Source: Kiritimatiellia bacterium (lineage in GTDB: Bacteria > Verrucomicrobiota > Kiritimatiellia > SLAD01). Taken from it: 6,866 nt of DNA. Location: positions 1 to 6,866 of the forward strand of contig SLLF01000114.1 of assembly GCA_007134175.1 (NCBI GenBank), read 5' to 3'. Each line of letters begins with the position of its first letter. The stretch's first letter is position 1. The notes under the pieces are model-generated. The model did not search any database. It worked only from the letters and a program-made list of their open reading frames with translations, and was not told the DNA's origin. The position numbers and the translations under genes are program-made. Shown here one piece after another: positions 5,505 through 6,866 of the stretch.

Positions 5505-5588
5505 GAGATCCCTCGACAAGCTCGGGATGACCAAACGAAGAGGAAACGGTGGATCCCGTTCCGTCATTCCGAGCGAAGTCGAATCTCC
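5505..5588. repeat. REP-like inverted repeat
   Basis: The left arm (5505-5531), reading GAGATCCCTCGACAAGCTC then GGGATGAC, is an imperfect complement of the right arm (5563-5588), which starts GTCATTCCGAGCGAAGTCGA. About 31 bp separate the arms. The GTCATTCCGAGCGAAG motif is familiar as a dispersed intergenic palindrome in many environmental bacterial genomes. No coding sequence is visible. Confidence 0.6.
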
Positions 5589-5606
5589 TTTTGGGCGACG
5601 CGCCGT

Positions 5607-5630
5607 TGACACCCGTCACCTGACACCCGT
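5607..5630. repeat. Direct repeat TGACACCCGT, two copies
   Basis: TGACACCCGT occurs at 5607-5616 and 5621-5630, 14 bp apart start to start, with only TCACC-like filler between. It borders the structured block that follows. Confidence 0.6.
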
Positions 5631-5690
5631 TCTCTCAGACAAGTCTGGCCTGTGACCGTTGTCACAGTTTGCGAGGGGGTGAGAGAACGG
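5627..5690. other. Multi-branched inverted-repeat structure with CRP-like palindrome
   Basis: CCGTTCTCTCA (5627-5637) pairs perfectly over 11 bp with TGAGAGAACGG (5680-5690). Inside it, CTGTGAC (5650-5656) and GTCACAG (5661-5667) form a 7-bp stem with a CGTT loop, and CAGAC-AA-GTCTG (5636-5647) is another short palindrome. The inner sequence TGTGA-CCGTTG-TCACA (5651-5666) has both half-sites of the E. coli CRP consensus. Whether it acts as DNA, as RNA or as a regulator site cannot be told from sequence. Confidence 0.5.
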
Positions 5691-5791
5691 ACGACGCTTA
5701 CGTGGACGCTTATGGTGGACGAAAGGAACGTGCCGTCGTCCGTAAGGGTGGCCGTACGCGTCCACCGGATCTCCATATTCTCTCAGACAAG
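5630..5791. repeat. 14-bp direct repeat pair TTCTCTCAGACAAG
   Basis: Identical 14-bp copies lie at 5630-5643 and 5778-5791, 148 bp apart start to start. The 134 bp between them hold other short repeats but no gene. The pair may be a duplication boundary, a recombination trace or two copies of a binding site. Confidence 0.6.
5688..5766. other. Interleaved inverted repeats with pseudoknot-like order
   Basis: CGGACGACG (5688-5696) is complementary to CGTCGTCCG (5734-5742), and GGTGGACG (5714-5721) to CGTCCACC (5759-5766); the second pair starts within the loop of the first and closes outside it. A near-tandem repeat GCTTACGTGGAC / GCTTATGGTGGAC (5696-5720) lies in the first loop. The rest of 5470-5865 shows no credible gene: the frames that stay open lack ribosome-binding sites and family motifs. 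Confidence 0.45.
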
Positions 5792-5793
5792 GA

Positions 5794-5823
5794 TGGACCA
5801 ATGCGATAAGACCAGCCTATATA
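5794..5823 (+). promoter_or_regulatory. Weak candidate promoter for the 5866 gene
   Basis: TGGACC (5794-5799; four of six to TTGACA) is followed by 18 bp and TATATA (5818-5823; four of six to TATAAT). Transcription would start about 35 bp before the ATG at 5866. The match is modest and could be chance in AT-richer sequence. Confidence 0.35.
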
Positions 5824-5865
5824 TGGTTGTGCAAACCCGGAGTGAGTGAGATATGAAAGGCTACT

Positions 5866-6651
5866 ATGAAAATTTACTCTTGTAATATTAGATGTTTCGG
5901 AGCCAAGGATGGTGACAACGACTGGATTCACCGGAAGGATTTGTGTATCGATGTTATCCGCGCACAGGAAGCGGATATCATCTGTTTCCAGGAGATGCGG
6001 GCCCCTCAGTTTGCCGACGTGGCACCTGCGTTCCCGGAATTCGCTATTTATTCGCTGGTTGACGAGCCGCAGGGACGGCACCCGCAGAACGCGATTTTTT
6101 ATCGTTCGGATCGCTATGATCTGATTTCTGCCGGTGGCTACTGGCTGTCGGAAACCCCGCATGTCCCCGGCAGCAAGTCATGGCAAAGCTGCTGCGTGCG
6201 GCTGGCGAACTGGGTGCGCTTGGAGGCTCGGGACACCCGGGCGGAATTCAGGGTGGTCAATACCCATCTTGACCATCGCAGCCAGGAGGCCCGTGAGAAC
6301 CAGGCGGCTATGATTGTCGAGGATGCACAGGCCTATGCTGATGATTACCCGCAGCTGCTGACTGGAGATATGAATTGTGACGCCGGAAACCAGGCCATCG
6401 AAGTATTTAGGAGCGGTGGTTGGCAGGACACCTACGGCCAGGTCCACGGCCACGAAGAGCCCGGCTATACGCATCATGGATTCGAGGGCGACCAGCACGT
6501 GTCCAGCGTGGGTCGGATCGACTGGATATTCGGTCGCGGGAATCTGATGGCCAGTGGAGCGGAGGTAATTCGTGATGCCCGCGACGGCCGCTACCCCAGC
6601 GACCACTATTTCATCAATGCCGTCGTTGAGATCGGCTGTCAAAAGAAATAG
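5866..6651 (+). CDS. Endonuclease/exonuclease/phosphatase (EEP) family hydrolase
   Basis: This is a 261-residue protein of the metal-dependent EEP superfamily (DNase I, AP endonuclease and inositol-phosphatase fold). Motifs in order are the N-terminal strand with Asn7, the metal-binding Glu43 in CFQEMR, NTHLD (132-136, His134), the GDMN block with Asp168 and Asn170, Asp219 in GRIDWIF, and the terminal SDH (Asp246-His247). All catalytic positions are present, so it should be active. There is no signal peptide, suggesting a cytoplasmic enzyme. The substrate cannot be told: DNA, phosphodiester or phosphate ester are all possible. ATG 5866 is preceded by AAAGG with 5 nt spacing; an earlier ATG at 5853 is in another frame and stops after ten residues. 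The next gene starts 25 bp downstream, so the two are probably co-transcribed. Confidence 0.88.
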   Translation: MKIYSCNIRCFGAKDGDNDWIHRKDLCIDVIRAQEADIICFQEMRAPQFADVAPAFPEFAIYSLVDEPQGRHPQNAIFYRSDRYDLISAGGYWLSETPHVPGSKSWQSCCVRLANWVRLEARDTRAEFRVVNTHLDHRSQEARENQAAMIVEDAQAYADDYPQLLTGDMNCDAGNQAIEVFRSGGWQDTYGQVHGHEEPGYTHHGFEGDQHVSSVGRIDWIFGRGNLMASGAEVIRDARDGRYPSDHYFINAVVEIGCQKK

Positions 6652-6676
6652 GCGCGAAAGGGGGCAGCCTTAACCC

Positions 6677-6866
6677 ATGGCACGGAACGTATTGATTATC
6701 GGTGGAACCCGGTTTCTGGGCGCAACGGTTACCCGTGTGTTCGTCGAGCAGGGGGATCGGGTATGGCTGATGAATCGGGGATCCCGCGCCGTACCCTGTG
6801 ACGGAGTGGAGAACGCAGTCTGCGACAAAAGCAATCGTACGGCGTTCGCGGAGTTGCTTAGGCGGC
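6677..6866 (+). CDS. NAD-dependent epimerase/dehydratase-like protein (partial, N-terminal 63 residues)
   Basis: The fragment opens with a Rossmann strand and the nucleotide-binding loop GGTRFLG (9-15). A second strand follows, ending in NRG (33-35), where the adenosine ribose is usually recognised. GGTRFLG plus NRG is typical of extended or atypical SDR proteins annotated as NAD-dependent epimerase/dehydratase, including the chloroplast CSP41-like group. The substrate cannot be inferred and the catalytic residues lie beyond the window. The ATG at 6677 has AAAGGGGG at 6657-6664, 12 nt upstream, slightly longer than usual. It follows the EEP hydrolase gene by 25 bp on the same strand, which suggests an operon. 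Confidence 0.85.
   Translation, partial: MARNVLIIGGTRFLGATVTRVFVEQGDRVWLMNRGSRAVPCDGVENAVCDKSNRTAFAELLRR

Noticed and set aside
5651..5666. Functional CRP site controlling the EEP gene
   Set aside because: The half-sites match the E. coli consensus, but the site is about 200 bp from the gene, forms the stem of a larger inverted repeat, and the host probably lacks a close E. coli-type CRP. Kept only as part of the structured feature.
5505..5791. CRISPR-like array
   Set aside because: Repeats here are few, of different kinds and unevenly spaced; no regularly spaced identical repeat with unique spacers and no cas gene.
5564..5801. Two overlapping minus-strand open frames in the repeat block
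   Set aside because: Arg/His-rich translations of inverted repeats, without motif or ribosome-binding site; chance frames in GC-rich palindromic DNA.
5652..5849. Open frame of 65 residues (plus) in the repeat block before the EEP gene
   Set aside because: It starts with a GTG inside a hairpin stem, lacks a ribosome-binding site and is made of the structured repeats. No domain is recognisable.
5853..5885. Ten-residue leader-like ORF overlapping the EEP start
   Set aside because: It has no convincing ribosome-binding site and no attenuation-type residues or alternative hairpins, so a regulatory leader peptide cannot be supported.

Overview
The window looks like a piece of a Gram-negative chromosome, moderately GC-rich. 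It carries housekeeping genes around one mobile-element and repeat island. A Kdo transferase (waaA) shows that the organism makes lipid A-based LPS. An LL-diaminopimelate aminotransferase (dapL-type) suggests the aminotransferase route to lysine and peptidoglycan. Together with a WaaA that is rich in Arg and Trp at its N-terminus and the style of the intergenic palindromes, this is most like the PVC group (Verrucomicrobia, Kiritimatiellae, Lentisphaerae). That placement is inference from memory of family members, not a computed result.

Layout. Positions 1-423 (minus) hold the N-terminal half of an enoyl-ACP reductase (FabI type), divergent from the following genes. Positions 534-4058 (plus) hold waaA, a dapL-type aminotransferase and a lipoprotein of unknown function, in one direction with gaps of 69 and 81 bp. 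Positions 4065-4616 (minus) hold an A-type Fe-S carrier protein (IscA/ErpA class) followed by a tightly spaced 74-residue unknown protein. They are read from a good sigma70-type promoter at 4689-4717 and converge on the lipoprotein gene with only 6 bp between stop codons.

Positions 4617-5865 are non-coding or degenerate, and are the most interesting part. A 734-bp element (4732-5465) has perfect 19-bp terminal inverted repeats and a 5-bp target duplication. It still encodes the C-terminal end of an IS1380-type transposase, so it is an internally deleted insertion sequence. Inside it sits a second, strongly palindromic 142-bp element (5217-5358) with its own 10-bp target duplication: an element within an element. 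The outer element landed in a 9-bp-stem hairpin, 14 bp upstream of the -35 box of the Fe-S carrier gene. To its right come a REP-like inverted repeat, short direct repeats, a multi-branched fold containing a sequence identical to the CRP half-site consensus, and a pseudoknot-like arrangement.

Positions 5866-6866 (plus) hold an endonuclease/exonuclease/phosphatase-family hydrolase and, 25 bp later, the start of an NAD-dependent epimerase/dehydratase-like gene, probably co-transcribed. A ten-G tract inside waaA is the other item worth checking, as a possible phase-variable site. I see no tRNA, rRNA, CRISPR array or defence system in the window.
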